Shown: one piece after another, positions 44,265-53,668 of the stretch
How positions within the stretch are numbered: the first letter of the stretch is position 1
Layout of the letters: every line of letters begins with the position of its first letter
Assembly (NCBI RefSeq): GCF_900172375.1
Contig: NZ_FWFS01000012.1
Coordinates: forward strand, 62,001 to 126,000
Source of the DNA: Aquimixticola soesokkakensis
GTDB lineage: Bacteria > Pseudomonadota > Alphaproteobacteria > Rhodobacterales > Rhodobacteraceae
Reading direction: 5' to 3'
DNA: 64,000 nt
Made by a program: the position numbers and the translations under genes
Notes under the pieces: model-generated
Database searches by the model: none
Told to the model about the DNA's origin: nothing
The model's input: the letters and a program-made list of their open reading frames with translations, nothing else

Positions 44265-44345
44265 GTGAAGCCGCATGTGGATGCAAGTCTTGGCGGTTTC
44301 ACCTCCCTGTTGGACTTGGCCGAGCTGATGCTCGGCCTTTTTTTT
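44265..44345 (+). ncRNA. candidate small RNA upstream of purL
   Basis: A complete transcription unit of about 80 nt. The promoter is at 44231-44259. A 5' hairpin TGAAGCCGC / GCGGTTTCA (44266-44274 with 44293-44301; one G-U pair) carries an 18-base loop. A single-stranded CCTCCCTGTTGGACTT follows, then a perfect terminator. The exposed CCUCC is complementary to Shine-Dalgarno sequences, as in several Rhodobacter sRNAs. There is no open frame. It ends about 145 bases before purL, so it is independent of it. Confidence 0.7.
44318..44345 (+). terminator. intrinsic terminator of the candidate sRNA
   Basis: GGCCGAGC-TGAT-GCTCGGCC followed by eight T residues. It is too far upstream to belong to purL and 199 bases after the LysR stop. 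Confidence 0.93.
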
Positions 44346-44489
44346 GGCCAAAGGCCGCGCCGCGCCCCCAGCGGTTTTCGCAGGCGGACAAGGCTATCCC
44401 CTTCCCCCGCGCGCGCCGATCCACTATGAGAACCCCAACCCTATCCGCGCCCGCTCCCGCGCGCCCTGCTGTCGACCGAGAGGACCCCC

Positions 44490-46652
44490 ATGGAAGATCC
44501 GAAGATCACCCCCGAGCTGATTGCCGCACACGGTCTAAGCCCCGATGAATACCAGCGCATCCTCGAAATCATCGGACGCGACCCCAGCTTTACCGAACTG
44601 GGCATCTTCTCGGCGATGTGGAACGAACATTGCTCCTATAAGTCGTCGAAAAAATGGCTGCGCACCCTGCCCACGGAGGGCCCGCAAGTCATCTGCGGCC
44701 CCGGCGAGAACGCAGGTGTTGTCGATATCGGCGACAATCAGGCCGTGATCTTCAAAATGGAAAGCCACAACCACCCCTCCTACATCGAACCCTATCAGGG
44801 CGCTGCGACGGGCGTGGGCGGCATCCTGCGCGATGTCTTTACCATGGGCGCCCGTCCGATCGCGGCGATGAACGCGCTGTCGTTTGGCGAAAAATCCCAC
44901 CGCAAGACCCGCCAGCTTGTCCATGGCGTCGTCGAGGGCGTGGGCGGCTACGGCAACTGTTTTGGCGTGCCCACCGTGGGCGGCGAGGTCCGTTTTGACA
45001 AAGCCTACAACGGCAACTGCCTTGTGAATGCCTTTGCCGCCGGTCTGGCCGATGCCGATAAGATTTTCTACTCCGCGGCCTCGGGTGTCGGCCTTCCCGT
45101 CGTCTACCTTGGCGCGAAAACCGGACGCGACGGTGTCGGCGGTGCCACCATGGCCTCGGCGGAATTCGATGACACGATCGAGGAAAAGCGCCCCACGGTG
45201 CAGGTCGGTGACCCCTTCACCGAAAAGCGCCTGATGGAAGCCTGCATGGAGCTGATGCAAACCGGTGCTGTCGTGTCCATTCAGGACATGGGTGCTGCGG
45301 GTCTGACCTGCTCTGCGGTGGAAATGGGCGACAAGGGCAAGCTGGGCATCCGGCTTGATCTGGAAAAGGTGCCCTGCCGCGAACAGGCAATGACCGCCTA
45401 TGAAATGATGCTCTCGGAATCCCAGGAGCGCATGTTGATGGTGCTCAACCCCGAACTCGAAGCCGTGGCCAAAGCCGTCTTTGACAAATGGGACCTCGAC
45501 TTTGCCATCGTCGGAGAAACCATTGCCGAGGACCGCTTCCTCATCGTGCTCAACGGGGAGGTCAAAGCCGACCTGCCGCTGTCGGACCTCGCGTCTTCCG
45601 CTCCCGAATACGATCGCCCCTGGATCGAAACCCCTGTCGCCTTCCCGCTGAAAAATGCACCCGAAGTCGATCCCATCGACGGCCTCAAGGCGCTGATCGG
45701 CTCGGTCAACCACTGCTCCAAGGCCTGGGTCTATGAACAATATGACACCCAGGTGATGGCCGACACCGTCCGCACCCCGGGCCTTGGCGCAGGCGTGATC
45801 CGGGTGCATGGCACCGACAAACTGCTCGCCTTTACCTCGGATGTGACCCCGCGCTATGTCAAAGCCAACCCTGTCGAGGGCGGCAAACAGGCCGTGGCCG
45901 AAGCCTATCGCAACCTCACCGCCGTGGGCGCGCGCGGCCTTGCCACCACCGACAACATGAACTTCGGCAACCCCGAAAAGCCTGAAATCATGGGGCAATT
46001 CGTCGGCGCCATCAAGGGCATCGGCGCGGCGGTCATCGCCCTCGACATGCCCATCGTGTCGGGCAACGTGTCGCTTTACAACGAAACCGACGGTCAAGGC
46101 ATCCTGCCCACCCCCACGATCGGCGCTGTCGGCCTCATCGCCCATGCCGACGACCTGATCGCGGGCGTGGCGCAAGACGGCGACCATCTGGTGATCCTTG
46201 GCGAAACCCGCGGCCACCTTGGCCAATCCGCCCTGCTTGCCGAACTCGAAGGTCGCGCCGAGGGCGATGCGCCCAAGGTCGACCTCGAGGCCGAACGCAA
46301 ACACGGGGACTTCCTGCTTGCCAACCGCAAACTGGTGCGTGCCGCCAATGACCTCTCCGATGGCGGCCTCGCACTCGCCGCCTTCGAAATGGCCGAAAGC
46401 GCCGGTGTCGGCGTGACCATCGCCTCTGACGAAACCGCCTTCCTCTTTGGCGAAGATCAGGCGCGCTACGTGATCGCTACCTCCCCCGAAAACGCCCAAA
46501 GCTTGCTGAAAGCAGCAAACGAAGCCGGCGTTCCTGCAGAACTCGCCGGAAAATTCGGCGGCACCCTGGTGGATTTCGGCGGCAAATCCGCGCCCCTCGA
46601 CGCGCTGTCTGATCTGTTTCGCAACACGTTCAAAACCGCCTTCGACGCCTGA
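44490..46652 (+). CDS. purL: phosphoribosylformylglycinamidine synthase subunit PurL
   Basis: A 720-residue small-type PurL, step 4 of purine synthesis, working with PurS and PurQ (not in the window). It has two AIRS-like halves. Motifs include [52 protein letters not shown] and [18 protein letters not shown]. The protein is intact and of the usual length. Confidence 0.96.
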   Translation: MEDPKITPELIAAHGLSPDEYQRILEIIGRDPSFTELGIFSAMWNEHCSYKSSKKWLRTLPTEGPQVICGPGENAGVVDIGDNQAVIFKMESHNHPSYIEPYQGAATGVGGILRDVFTMGARPIAAMNALSFGEKSHRKTRQLVHGVVEGVGGYGNCFGVPTVGGEVRFDKAYNGNCLVNAFAAGLADADKIFYSAASGVGLPVVYLGAKTGRDGVGGATMASAEFDDTIEEKRPTVQVGDPFTEKRLMEACMELMQTGAVVSIQDMGAAGLTCSAVEMGDKGKLGIRLDLEKVPCREQAMTAYEMMLSESQERMLMVLNPELEAVAKAVFDKWDLDFAIVGETIAEDRFLIVLNGEVKADLPLSDLASSAPEYDRPWIETPVAFPLKNAPEVDPIDGLKALIGSVNHCSKAWVYEQYDTQVMADTVRTPGLGAGVIRVHGTDKLLAFTSDVTPRYVKANPVEGGKQAVAEAYRNLTAVGARGLATTDNMNFGNPEKPEIMGQFVGAIKGIGAAVIALDMPIVSGNVSLYNETDGQGILPTPTIGAVGLIAHADDLIAGVAQDGDHLVILGETRGHLGQSALLAELEGRAEGDAPKVDLEAERKHGDFLLANRKLVRAANDLSDGGLALAAFEMAESAGVGVTIASDETAFLFGEDQARYVIATSPENAQSLLKAANEAGVPAELAGKFGGTLVDFGGKSAPLDALSDLFRNTFKTAFDA

Positions 46653-46672
46653 GCACCGCCCAGCCCCCTTCC

Positions 46673-46702
46673 AACGGCCCGCCCCCAAGGCGGGCCGTTT
46701 TG
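46673..46702 (+). terminator. intrinsic terminator after purL
   Basis: AACGGCCCGCC-CCCAA-GGCGGGCCGTT followed by further T residues. Confidence 0.92.
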
Positions 46703-46768
46703 CATTGCCCGCGCGCCCTCCCCTTGCAGCGCGCCGGAGGCGGGGTTACATCTGGGACAACGCCCCAA

Positions 46769-47014
46769 ATGACGGACACACCCATGGCCATCACCGCAGC
46801 AGAGATCGAAACCCTGATCCGCACCGCTTTCCCCGACGCCGATATCGTGGTCCAAGGCGACGACGGCCAACATTTTGCCGCCCGCGTCATTGACCCCAGC
46901 TTCAAGGGACTGAACCGCGTCCAACAACAGCGCGCCGTCAACGCCGCACTGAAAACCGAACTCGATAGCGGCAAGCTGCATGCCTTGGCGCTCACCACCA
47001 AAGCCCCCGAATAA
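46769..47014 (+). CDS. BolA/IbaG family protein
   Basis: An 81-residue BolA-fold protein (AITAAEIETLIRTAFPDADI; KGLNRVQQQRAVNAAL; KLHALALTTKAPE). BolA-family proteins pair with monothiol glutaredoxins in iron-sulfur cluster handling, and the next gene encodes exactly that partner. The start may be 46769 (MTDTPMAIT) or 46784 (MAITAAEIE); neither has a strong RBS. Confidence 0.88.
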   Translation: MTDTPMAITAAEIETLIRTAFPDADIVVQGDDGQHFAARVIDPSFKGLNRVQQQRAVNAALKTELDSGKLHALALTTKAPE

Positions 47015-47069
47015 CCCCGCGCCCCGCAATCAGCGGTGCGGCGCTTTCGACAAAAAAGGATTAATCCCC

Positions 47070-47432
47070 ATGTCAGACGCACAAAACCAGATCAAAGAAA
47101 CCGTCACCACAAATGACGTCGTGTTGTTCATGAAAGGCACGAAAATGATGCCGCAGTGCGGGTTTTCCTCGCGCGTTGCCGGCGTGCTGAATTTCATGGG
47201 CCTTGAGTATACCGATGTGAACGTGCTCGCCGACGAAGCGATCCGTCAGGGCATCAAGGAATATTCCGACTGGCCCACCATCCCCCAACTCTACGTCAAA
47301 GGCGAATTCGTCGGCGGCTGCGACATCATCACCGAGATGATGCTCTCGGGCGAACTCGACACGCTCTTCGAAGAAAACGGCGTGACCTTCAACAAAGACG
47401 CCGCAGACCAGATCCGCGCCGCAAACGCCTGA
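47070..47432 (+). CDS. grxD: Grx4-family monothiol glutaredoxin
   Basis: A 120-residue monothiol glutaredoxin with the CGFS active site (30-33) in KGTKMMPQCGFSSRV and the glutathione-binding WPTIPQLYVKGEFVGGCDI. It carries [2Fe-2S] clusters and works with BolA, encoded 55 bases upstream. RBS AAAGGA. Confidence 0.95.
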   Translation: MSDAQNQIKETVTTNDVVLFMKGTKMMPQCGFSSRVAGVLNFMGLEYTDVNVLADEAIRQGIKEYSDWPTIPQLYVKGEFVGGCDIITEMMLSGELDTLFEENGVTFNKDAADQIRAANA

Positions 47433-47452
47433 TCGCCACAGAGCGCAAACGT

Positions 47453-47486
47453 CAAAGGGCAGCGCGGTGATCCCGCCTGCCCTTTG
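47453..47486 (+). terminator. hairpin terminator after grxD
   Basis: CAAAGGGCAG pairs with CTGCCCTTTG (10 bp), with a GC-rich inner part, shortly after the grxD stop. Confidence 0.7.
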
Positions 47487-47613
47487 TTGACTCTGCCCCC
47501 TTGCGCGCGGCGCATCGGGGCTTTTTTGTCGCAAAATATCCCCGCCGGAGGCTCCCGCAGCCGCCACCGGCACCCCACGACAAAGGGGCGCGCAGGTTTC
47601 TCCCACACGCCCC

Positions 47614-47652
47614 TCATTTTTGGGCCTCATTTTTGGGCCTCGCTTTTGGGTC
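47614..47652 (+). repeat. 13-bp tandem repeat, three units
   Basis: TCATTTTTGGGCC at 47614 and 47627, then a diverged TCGCTTTTGGGTC at 47640. It lies just past the mmsA stop, between convergent grxD and mmsA. Confidence 0.75.
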
Positions 47653-47688
47653 TGGTTTTATGGCGCCCCGTTGTGGCCCCCAGACCCC

Positions 47689-49188
47689 TTAGTCGATGGC
47701 TTTGAAGTTCAGCGCCGCGCCATCCTTGATCCCCGAGAACCAGCGCGCGGTGACGGTTTTGGTCTTGGTGTAGAACTTGAACGCGTCCGGCCCGTATTGG
47801 TTGAGATCCCCGAAGGCGGATTTTTTCCAACCACCAAAGGAATAGTAGGACAGCGGCACGGGGATCGGGAAGTTGATGCCCACCATGCCCACATTCACAC
47901 GGCTGGCAAAATCGCGCGCCACATCGCCGTCGGCGGTGTAAATCGCGGTGCCATTGCCGTATTCGTTGTCCATCACCAGATCCAGCGCTTCCTCGTATTC
48001 TTGGGCGCGCACCATCGACAGCACGGGGCCAAAGACCTCCTGCTGGTAGATGTCCATGTCGGGGGTGACGTTATCAAACAGCGTCGGCCCGACAAAGAAA
48101 CCGTCCTCATAGCCCTGCAGGCTGAATGCGCGCCCATCGGTCACCAGCGTCGCGCCCTGCGCCACGCCACTGTCGATCAGACCCAGAATCCGGTCTTTGG
48201 CAGCTTTGGTGATGACCGGACCGTAGTCCACATCGTCGCCCGCGGTATAGGGGGCCACTTTCAGCTTTTCGATCTTGGGGACCAGCTTCTCGACCAGCTT
48301 GTCCGCCGTGTCCTTGCCAACCGGAACGGCCACGGAAATCGCCATGCAGCGTTCCCCCGCAGCGCCGTAGCCCGCGCCGATCAGCGCATCGGCGGCCTTG
48401 TCGAGGTCGGCGTCGGGCATGATGATCATGTGGTTCTTCGCGCCGCCAAAACATTGCGCGCGTTTGCCATTCGTCGCCGCCCGGCCGTAGATATATTGCG
48501 CAATCGGGGTCGATCCGACAAAACCGACCGCCTGGATGGTCTCATTGTCCAAAAGCGTGTCCACCGTCAGCTTGTCACCGTTGATCACCTGCAAGACGCC
48601 TTCGGGCAGGCCCGCCTGCGTGAACAGCTCGGCCAGACGCATGGCCGTCGAGGGGCAGCGCTCGGAGGGCTTGAGGATCATCGCATTGCCACAGGCAATC
48701 GCAGGGGCCATTTTCCACAGCGGGATCATCGCGGGGAAGTTGAAGGGCGTGATACCCGCCACAACACCCAGCGGCTGGCGCATCGAATACAGGTCAATAC
48801 CGGTGCCGGCGCTATCGGTAAACTCGCCTTTCAATTGCGCAGGCAGACCCATGCAGACTTCGACCACTTCCAGACCACGCTGGATGTCGCCCTTGGCATC
48901 GGGAATGGTTTTGCCGTGCTCGCGGCTGATCAATTCCGCCAGCTCGTCCATATGTTCGTTGATGAGCGCACCGAATTTCATGAATACGCGGGCACGGCGC
49001 TGCGGGTTGGTCGCCGCCCATGCCACCTGCGCCGCGGCAGCTTTTTCGATCGCGGCTTCGACTTCTTCAACGCTGGCCAGCGCGACTTGCGCCTGCACTT
49101 CGCCGGTGGCGGGGTTGTAGATATCCGCGAAATTGCCCGAGGTGCCCTCGATGTTCTGCGCGTTGACGTAATGACCGATGGTTTTCAT
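47689..49188 (-). CDS. mmsA: CoA-acylating methylmalonate-semialdehyde dehydrogenase
   Basis: A 499-residue aldehyde dehydrogenase acting in valine, thymine and inositol breakdown (methylmalonate semialdehyde to propionyl-CoA). The catalytic Cys281 is in GAAGERCMAIS. The MmsA-type marks are PFNFPAMIPLWKMAPAIACG and SYYSFGGWKKSAFGD. A clear RBS (AGGGAG) precedes the ATG. Divergent from a LysR regulator, its likely controller. Confidence 0.94.
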   Translation of the reverse strand: MKTIGHYVNAQNIEGTSGNFADIYNPATGEVQAQVALASVEEVEAAIEKAAAAQVAWAATNPQRRARVFMKFGALINEHMDELAELISREHGKTIPDAKGDIQRGLEVVEVCMGLPAQLKGEFTDSAGTGIDLYSMRQPLGVVAGITPFNFPAMIPLWKMAPAIACGNAMILKPSERCPSTAMRLAELFTQAGLPEGVLQVINGDKLTVDTLLDNETIQAVGFVGSTPIAQYIYGRAATNGKRAQCFGGAKNHMIIMPDADLDKAADALIGAGYGAAGERCMAISVAVPVGKDTADKLVEKLVPKIEKLKVAPYTAGDDVDYGPVITKAAKDRILGLIDSGVAQGATLVTDGRAFSLQGYEDGFFVGPTLFDNVTPDMDIYQQEVFGPVLSMVRAQEYEEALDLVMDNEYGNGTAIYTADGDVARDFASRVNVGMVGINFPIPVPLSYYSFGGWKKSAFGDLNQYGPDAFKFYTKTKTVTARWFSGIKDGAALNFKAID

Positions 49189-49321
49189 GCAAATTCTCCC
49201 TGATTGTCCAAAAGACCAATTGATTGCCCGCATCCTACCCTTGCAAAAACGCGGCCAAAAGGATCAAATCTCCAAAAAGGTTTTGCAAGAATTCAGTCAC
49301 GAGCAGGAGAACACCCCCACC

Positions 49322-50221
49322 ATGCAATGGGATGATTTGCGCATCTTTCTGGCCGTCGCGCGTACCGAAAGCCTGTCTGGCGCGGGACGGGTTTTGAAAA
49401 ACGACCCCGCCACGGTGGGACGACGCATCACGCGACTGGAAGAGGACCTCGGCGCGACGCTGTTTACCAAATCCCCGCAGGGCTACGCGCTCACCACCGA
49501 AGGCGAACGGCTTCTGGCCCATGCCGAAACGGCTGAAACCGCTGTGCGCGCGGGGGCGGATGATGTCGCGGGACGCTCGGACCAACTTTCCGGCGTGATC
49601 CGCCTTGGCGCGCCGGATGGCTGCGCGAACTACCTCTTGCCGGGCGTGTGCAATCGCATTTCGCTCGAGCATCCCGATCTGGAAATTCAGGTCGTCGCCC
49701 TCCCCCGCGTGTTCAACCTGTCCAAACGCGAAGCGGATCTGGCCATTGCGGTCTCCGCGCCGGTGGCCGGTCGCCTGACGGTGCAAAAGATCACCGACTA
49801 CAAACTCTCGCTGGCCGCCTCGCGGCGCTACCTGCGCCGCGCCGGACCGCTCGAAAGTCTAGACGATCTGAAAAACCACCGCGTTGTGGGCTATATTCCC
49901 GACATGATCTTCGACAAGGAACTCGATTATCTGGCTGAAACCGGCACCGAGCGCGCCGGTCTGGCGTCCAACTCGGTGGCGGTGCAGTTCAACTTTCTGC
50001 GCGCGGGGGCTGGCGTCGGGATCGTGCATGACTTTGCCCTGCCCTCGGCACCGATCCTCAACCGGGTGCTCACCAATGCCTTCAGCCTCACGCGCGCCTT
50101 CTATCTGATCCGCTACGCCGATGACCGGAAAGTCGAACGATTGAACAGGTTTGCAGCGTTGCTCACAGAATATACGCGCGAGGAAGTGCAGCGGCTTGAA
50201 TCGGCCACAACCGACGATTGA
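49322..50221 (+). CDS. LysR family regulator divergent from mmsA
   Basis: A 299-residue LysR protein (MQWDDLRIFLAVARTESLSG; NDPATVGRRITRLEEDLGA) with a C-terminal effector domain. It is head-to-head with mmsA across 133 bases containing several CCAAAAGG-like elements, so control of mmsA is plausible. The recognition helix differs from the usual SQSAVS form (DPATVGRR), typical of a Rhodobacterales subgroup. RBS AGGAG about 12 bases upstream. Confidence 0.87.
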   Translation: MQWDDLRIFLAVARTESLSGAGRVLKNDPATVGRRITRLEEDLGATLFTKSPQGYALTTEGERLLAHAETAETAVRAGADDVAGRSDQLSGVIRLGAPDGCANYLLPGVCNRISLEHPDLEIQVVALPRVFNLSKREADLAIAVSAPVAGRLTVQKITDYKLSLAASRRYLRRAGPLESLDDLKNHRVVGYIPDMIFDKELDYLAETGTERAGLASNSVAVQFNFLRAGAGVGIVHDFALPSAPILNRVLTNAFSLTRAFYLIRYADDRKVERLNRFAALLTEYTREEVQRLESATTDD

Positions 50222-50291
50222 ACTATTGACAACAGGGGGGGCTCTGACCAACGCTTGATCGGTAAATCGTCGATTAACGGGAGGAAAAGCG

Positions 50292-50738
50292 ATGATCGTC
50301 AGCCAGATTCTGAGTGCGAAGTCCGAAGGCACCGAAACGGAAGCGGTCTTTACCGTCCGCCCCGACATGACTATCGCAGATGCAGCCGAACTGTTGTCGG
50401 CGCGCCGCATCGGGGCGGTGATCGTCTCCGAGGACGGCACCCATCCGCTGGGCATCCTGTCCGAGCGCGATATCGTGCGCGAACTGGGCCGCGAAGGGGC
50501 CACGGTGCTTGCGCGTCAGGTCAAGGATCTCATGACCAGCAAGCTCAAATCCTGCACCCCCGACATGAGCGCGCTCGATGTGCTGGAAAAAATGTCCGAA
50601 GGCCGCTTTCGCCACATGCCCGTGATGATCGGCGAAGAGATGGTTGGCCTCGTGTCCATCGGCGATGTGGTCAAAGCGCGCCTGAGCCAGCTTTCGATGG
50701 AAAAAGATGCCCTCGAAGGCATGATCATGGGGCATTAA
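50292..50738 (+). CDS. CBS domain protein
   Basis: A 148-residue protein made of two CBS domains (about 15-68 and 75-135; IGAVIVSEDGTHPLGILSER and MPVMIGEEMVGLVSIGDVV). Such stand-alone pairs bind adenosine nucleotides such as AMP or NADH and regulate partners. The partner is unknown. RBS GGGAGGAAAA is strong. Confidence 0.88.
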   Translation: MIVSQILSAKSEGTETEAVFTVRPDMTIADAAELLSARRIGAVIVSEDGTHPLGILSERDIVRELGREGATVLARQVKDLMTSKLKSCTPDMSALDVLEKMSEGRFRHMPVMIGEEMVGLVSIGDVVKARLSQLSMEKDALEGMIMGH

Positions 50739-50884
50739 CGCCCCGGGGGACCTCTCGGGTGCGCGCCTGGACGCAGGATACAGCGACCTGAGAGATCTTC
50801 GACCAAATGACAGCCCAGAACGCCGGTTCTGCCTTGCATCTTCGGGCGCAATATTGTTGCGTGGCCTCAAGCAGGGAGGCTGAC

Positions 50885-51382
50885 ATGCGGATCGGACTAT
50901 ATCCGGGGACTTTCGACCCCGTCACTTTGGGACACCTCGATATCATCCGGCGCGCCTGTGCGCTGGTGGATCGTCTGGTGATTGGCGTTGCTGTCAACAG
51001 TGGCAAAGGTCCGCTGTTTTCACTCGACGAGCGCGTGCAGATGCTCGAAGCCGAAGCCAAACATATTTCCGCCGCAACGGGCTGTGACATCCTCGTCCAC
51101 CCGTTCGACAATCTTCTGATCCACTGTGCACGCGATGTGAATGCGTCGATCATCATTCGCGGGCTGCGCGCCGTTGCGGATTTCGAGTATGAATATCAAA
51201 TGGTTGGCATGAACCGTGCGCTAGACAGCACTGTCGAGACCGTTTTCCTCATGGCAGAAGCCCGCCATCAGGCCATCGCCTCGAAACTGGTCAAGGAAAT
51301 CGCACGCCTCGACGGGGATGTGTCGAAATTCGTCACCCCCGAGGTCGAAAGCCGGCTGCACGCCAAGCTTGCCGCGGGCTGA
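50885..51382 (+). CDS. coaD: phosphopantetheine adenylyltransferase
   Basis: A 165-residue nucleotidyltransferase making dephospho-CoA from phosphopantetheine and ATP. The HxGH-type motif is GTFDPVTLGHLDI, with IIIRGLRAVADFEYEYQM and the ISSRxVKE-like IASKLVKEIA. Its TGA ends at the base before the convergent marC stop, sharing a TGATCA palindrome. Confidence 0.95.
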   Translation: MRIGLYPGTFDPVTLGHLDIIRRACALVDRLVIGVAVNSGKGPLFSLDERVQMLEAEAKHISAATGCDILVHPFDNLLIHCARDVNASIIIRGLRAVADFEYEYQMVGMNRALDSTVETVFLMAEARHQAIASKLVKEIARLDGDVSKFVTPEVESRLHAKLAAG

Positions 51383-52006
51383 TCATCCCAGCGTGGTGAA
51401 AAACGCCACAAGCCCGCGCAGCACCGCATCCACCGCCACGGCCGCAAGGATGATGCCCATGATCCGGCTGACAATCGCGGCGCCCGAGGCGCCGATCAAC
51501 CGCAGGATCGGCCCTGCGAGCAGCAGGATCACCAAGGTGATGCCCAAAACCACGGCCATCACCGCCGAAGTCATCGCCTGATGCGCCATTGAAAAGCGGT
51601 CGTTGTCGGTCAACAGAACCACCGACAACATCGCCCCCGGTGAGGCAATCGAGGGAATCGCCAGCGGATAGACCGATGCCGCGCCAATGGCCCCCTCTTC
51701 CTCCATCTCGCGCGCTGGTTTGCCATCGCCAAAGATCATCGTCAGCGCGAAGAGGAACAGCACGATGCCCCCCGCGATCTGGAAGCTTGGCAAGCCAAGG
51801 CCCAGGGCTTCCAGCACCACCTGCCCTGCGACCAGAAAAAACATGAGCACCACAAAGGCGGTCAGGACTGCGCGCACCGCGACCCGTTTTCGCGCCAGCC
51901 CCCCCATGCCTGCGGTCACCGCCAAAAACACGGGCAGCGTTCCGATCGGGTCGATGACGACCCAAAGCGTGATGAATTCCTGTAAAATCGTAGAGAGTGT
52001 CGGCAC
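51383..52006 (-). CDS. MarC family membrane protein
   Basis: A 207-residue protein with six helices (TLWVVIDPIGTLPVFLAVT; IAGGIVLFLFALTMIFG; YPLAIPSIASPGAM). The MarC/UPF0056 family is widespread with no proven transport function. It starts with GTG; its stop abuts the coaD stop. Confidence 0.88.
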   Translation of the reverse strand: MPTLSTILQEFITLWVVIDPIGTLPVFLAVTAGMGGLARKRVAVRAVLTAFVVLMFFLVAGQVVLEALGLGLPSFQIAGGIVLFLFALTMIFGDGKPAREMEEEGAIGAASVYPLAIPSIASPGAMLSVVLLTDNDRFSMAHQAMTSAVMAVVLGITLVILLLAGPILRLIGASGAAIVSRIMGIILAAVAVDAVLRGLVAFFTTLG

Positions 52007-52137
52007 GCGGCACCTGTTTAGGGTTTGGGGTCTTTCAACGCCCCAAAGTGGCGCAAATCGACGAGCTATCGGGGAACTCAGCGGCGCACCGCAGATGATT
52101 GCGACATAAGCGCTTTTGGCAGCAGAACAAGGCGGGC

Positions 52138-52169
52138 ATAAAAAAACACCCCGCAGGAGCGGGGTGTTT
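52138..52169 (-). terminator. intrinsic terminator after gap1
   Basis: On the minus strand AAACACCCCGC-TCCT-GCGGGGTGTTT followed by T residues, about 25 bases past the gap1 stop. Confidence 0.93.
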
Positions 52170-52192
52170 CAATCGTCAGAAATATCTGGCGC

Positions 52193-53194
52193 TTAGAGCA
52201 GTTTGCCCATCGCAACAGCCGTGTCGGCCATGCGGTTGGAAAAGCCCCATTCGTTGTCATACCAGCTCAGGATACGCACCATCGTGCCCTCCATGACTTT
52301 GGTCTGATCCATGTGAAAGACCGAAGAATGGCTGTCGTGGTTGAAATCCGAGGACACGAGCGGCGCGTCGGTGTAGCCCAGAACGCCTTTGAGCGGGCCG
52401 TCAGCTGCCGCGCGGATCGCGTTCTGGATTTCTTCGACAGTGGTTTCGCGCGCCGCTTCAAAGGTGAGATCGACGACCGAAACATTCGGCGTGGGAACGC
52501 GGATCGCGACACCGTCGAGCTTGCCGTTCAACTCGGGCAGCACCAGACCCACGGCCTTGGCCGCGCCGGTGGAGGTCGGGATCATCGACAGGGCCGCCGC
52601 GCGCGCGCGGTAGAGGTCCTTGTGCATCGTGTCCAGCGTCGGCTGGTCGCCGGTGTAGCTGTGGATCGTCGTCATAAAGCCTTTGACGATGCCGATGCTG
52701 TCGTTGAGCACTTTGGCAACGGGCGAGAGGCAGTTGGTGGTGCAGGAGGCGTTGGACACGATAATGTCGTCTTTGGTCAGAACGTCGTGGTTCACACCGT
52801 AAACGATTGTTTTATCAGCGCCTTTCGAGGGAGCCGAGACCAGAACGCGGCTCGCGCCGTTTTCAAGGTGGATCGACGCCTTGTCTTTATCGGTGAAGAT
52901 GCCGGTGCATTCGAGCACGATGTCGATGTGGCCCCAGGGCAATTCTGCGGGGTTGCGGATCGCTGTCACTTCGATCGGACCACGTCCAACGTCGATGGTG
53001 GTCTCTGTGTGCGCCACTTTTTGCGGAAAGCGACCATGCACCGAGTCGTATTGCAGCAGATGGGCGTTGGTGGCGACGGGGCCCAGATCGTTGATGGCCA
53101 CCACTTCGATATCGGTGCGGCCCGATTCAACGATGGCGCGCAGCACGTTGCGACCGATGCGACCAAACCCGTTAATTGCGACTTTCACGGCCAT
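52193..53194 (-). CDS. gap: glyceraldehyde-3-phosphate dehydrogenase, NAD-type
   Basis: A 333-residue type I GAPDH. The catalytic Cys151 is in [12 protein letters not shown] and His178 in [10 protein letters not shown]. After the second beta strand it reads AINDLGP with Asp36, the residue that favours NAD over NADP, so a catabolic role is likely. A GTTAACGCTAAC operator-like site lies about 55 bases upstream. The paralogue gap2 is next but one on the same strand. Confidence 0.95.
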   Translation of the reverse strand: MAVKVAINGFGRIGRNVLRAIVESGRTDIEVVAINDLGPVATNAHLLQYDSVHGRFPQKVAHTETTIDVGRGPIEVTAIRNPAELPWGHIDIVLECTGIFTDKDKASIHLENGASRVLVSAPSKGADKTIVYGVNHDVLTKDDIIVSNASCTTNCLSPVAKVLNDSIGIVKGFMTTIHSYTGDQPTLDTMHKDLYRARAAALSMIPTSTGAAKAVGLVLPELNGKLDGVAIRVPTPNVSVVDLTFEAARETTVEEIQNAIRAAADGPLKGVLGYTDAPLVSSDFNHDSHSSVFHMDQTKVMEGTMVRILSWYDNEWGFSNRMADTAVAMGKLL

Positions 53195-53248
53195 GTCAGA
53201 TCCTCCTAGGACAGAATTATGCGGTGCCTGCCAGATGCAGCCACTTCC

Positions 53249-53260
53249 GTTAACGCTAAC
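53249..53260. promoter_or_regulatory. GTTAACGCTAAC operator-like site upstream of gap1
   Basis: A near-palindrome (GTTA-NCGN-TAAC) 55 bases upstream of gap1, matching the repeated boxes upstream of gap2. LacI-family regulators of central carbon metabolism (such as CceR in Rhodobacter) bind sites of this general form; assignment is inference. Confidence 0.5.
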
Positions 53261-53328
53261 ATGGCGATCTGTGCGAAAAGGTCAACCAAAGTTTGCCATG
53301 TCGGACTGCCGGATATGCGCAAAATCGC

Positions 53329-53472
53329 CTAGCGCCAGAAGGCCACCCACCACAAGACATCCGTAAAGCGGCGCGCCATGAACAGGGTCGCGGCCCAGTG
53401 GTTGAACACCCCGTCGAGAAACAACAATAGAATAAGAAGGATGCCCAGTCCGATTGCGATGCGGTCTGTCAT
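53329..53472 (-). CDS. 47-residue membrane protein between the gap genes
   Basis: MTDRIAIGLGILLILLLFLD begins a peptide with one transmembrane helix (about 5-21) and an aromatic, basic C-terminus (ARRFTDVLWWVAFWR). Small proteins of this form recur between paired gap genes in Rhodobacterales, which supports reality despite a weak RBS. Function unknown. Confidence 0.7.
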   Translation of the reverse strand: MTDRIAIGLGILLILLLFLDGVFNHWAATLFMARRFTDVLWWVAFWR

Positions 53473-53605
53473 AGGATCTGGCCTGCGGTTGCGAAATGCT
53501 CGCGCGACTGTCGCAAAACCGCTTGCAAAAGGGAACCCGCAACTGGCGTGAAATCCGGTATGAACGCCGGCCCGAACCGGCAGGCAAGATCGCGGGCCAA
53601 AGGCG

Positions 53606-53635
53606 AAAAAGGGCGTACACCGCCTTGTGCACGCC
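53606..53635 (-). terminator. intrinsic terminator after gap2
   Basis: On the minus strand GGGCGT(GC)ACA-AGGCGG-TGTACGCCC followed by TTTTT: a nine-pair stem with a two-base bulge, 34 bases past the gap2 stop. Confidence 0.75.
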
Positions 53636-53668
53636 CCGTCCCGTTCCAAAATCCGATCAAAAGCCGCC

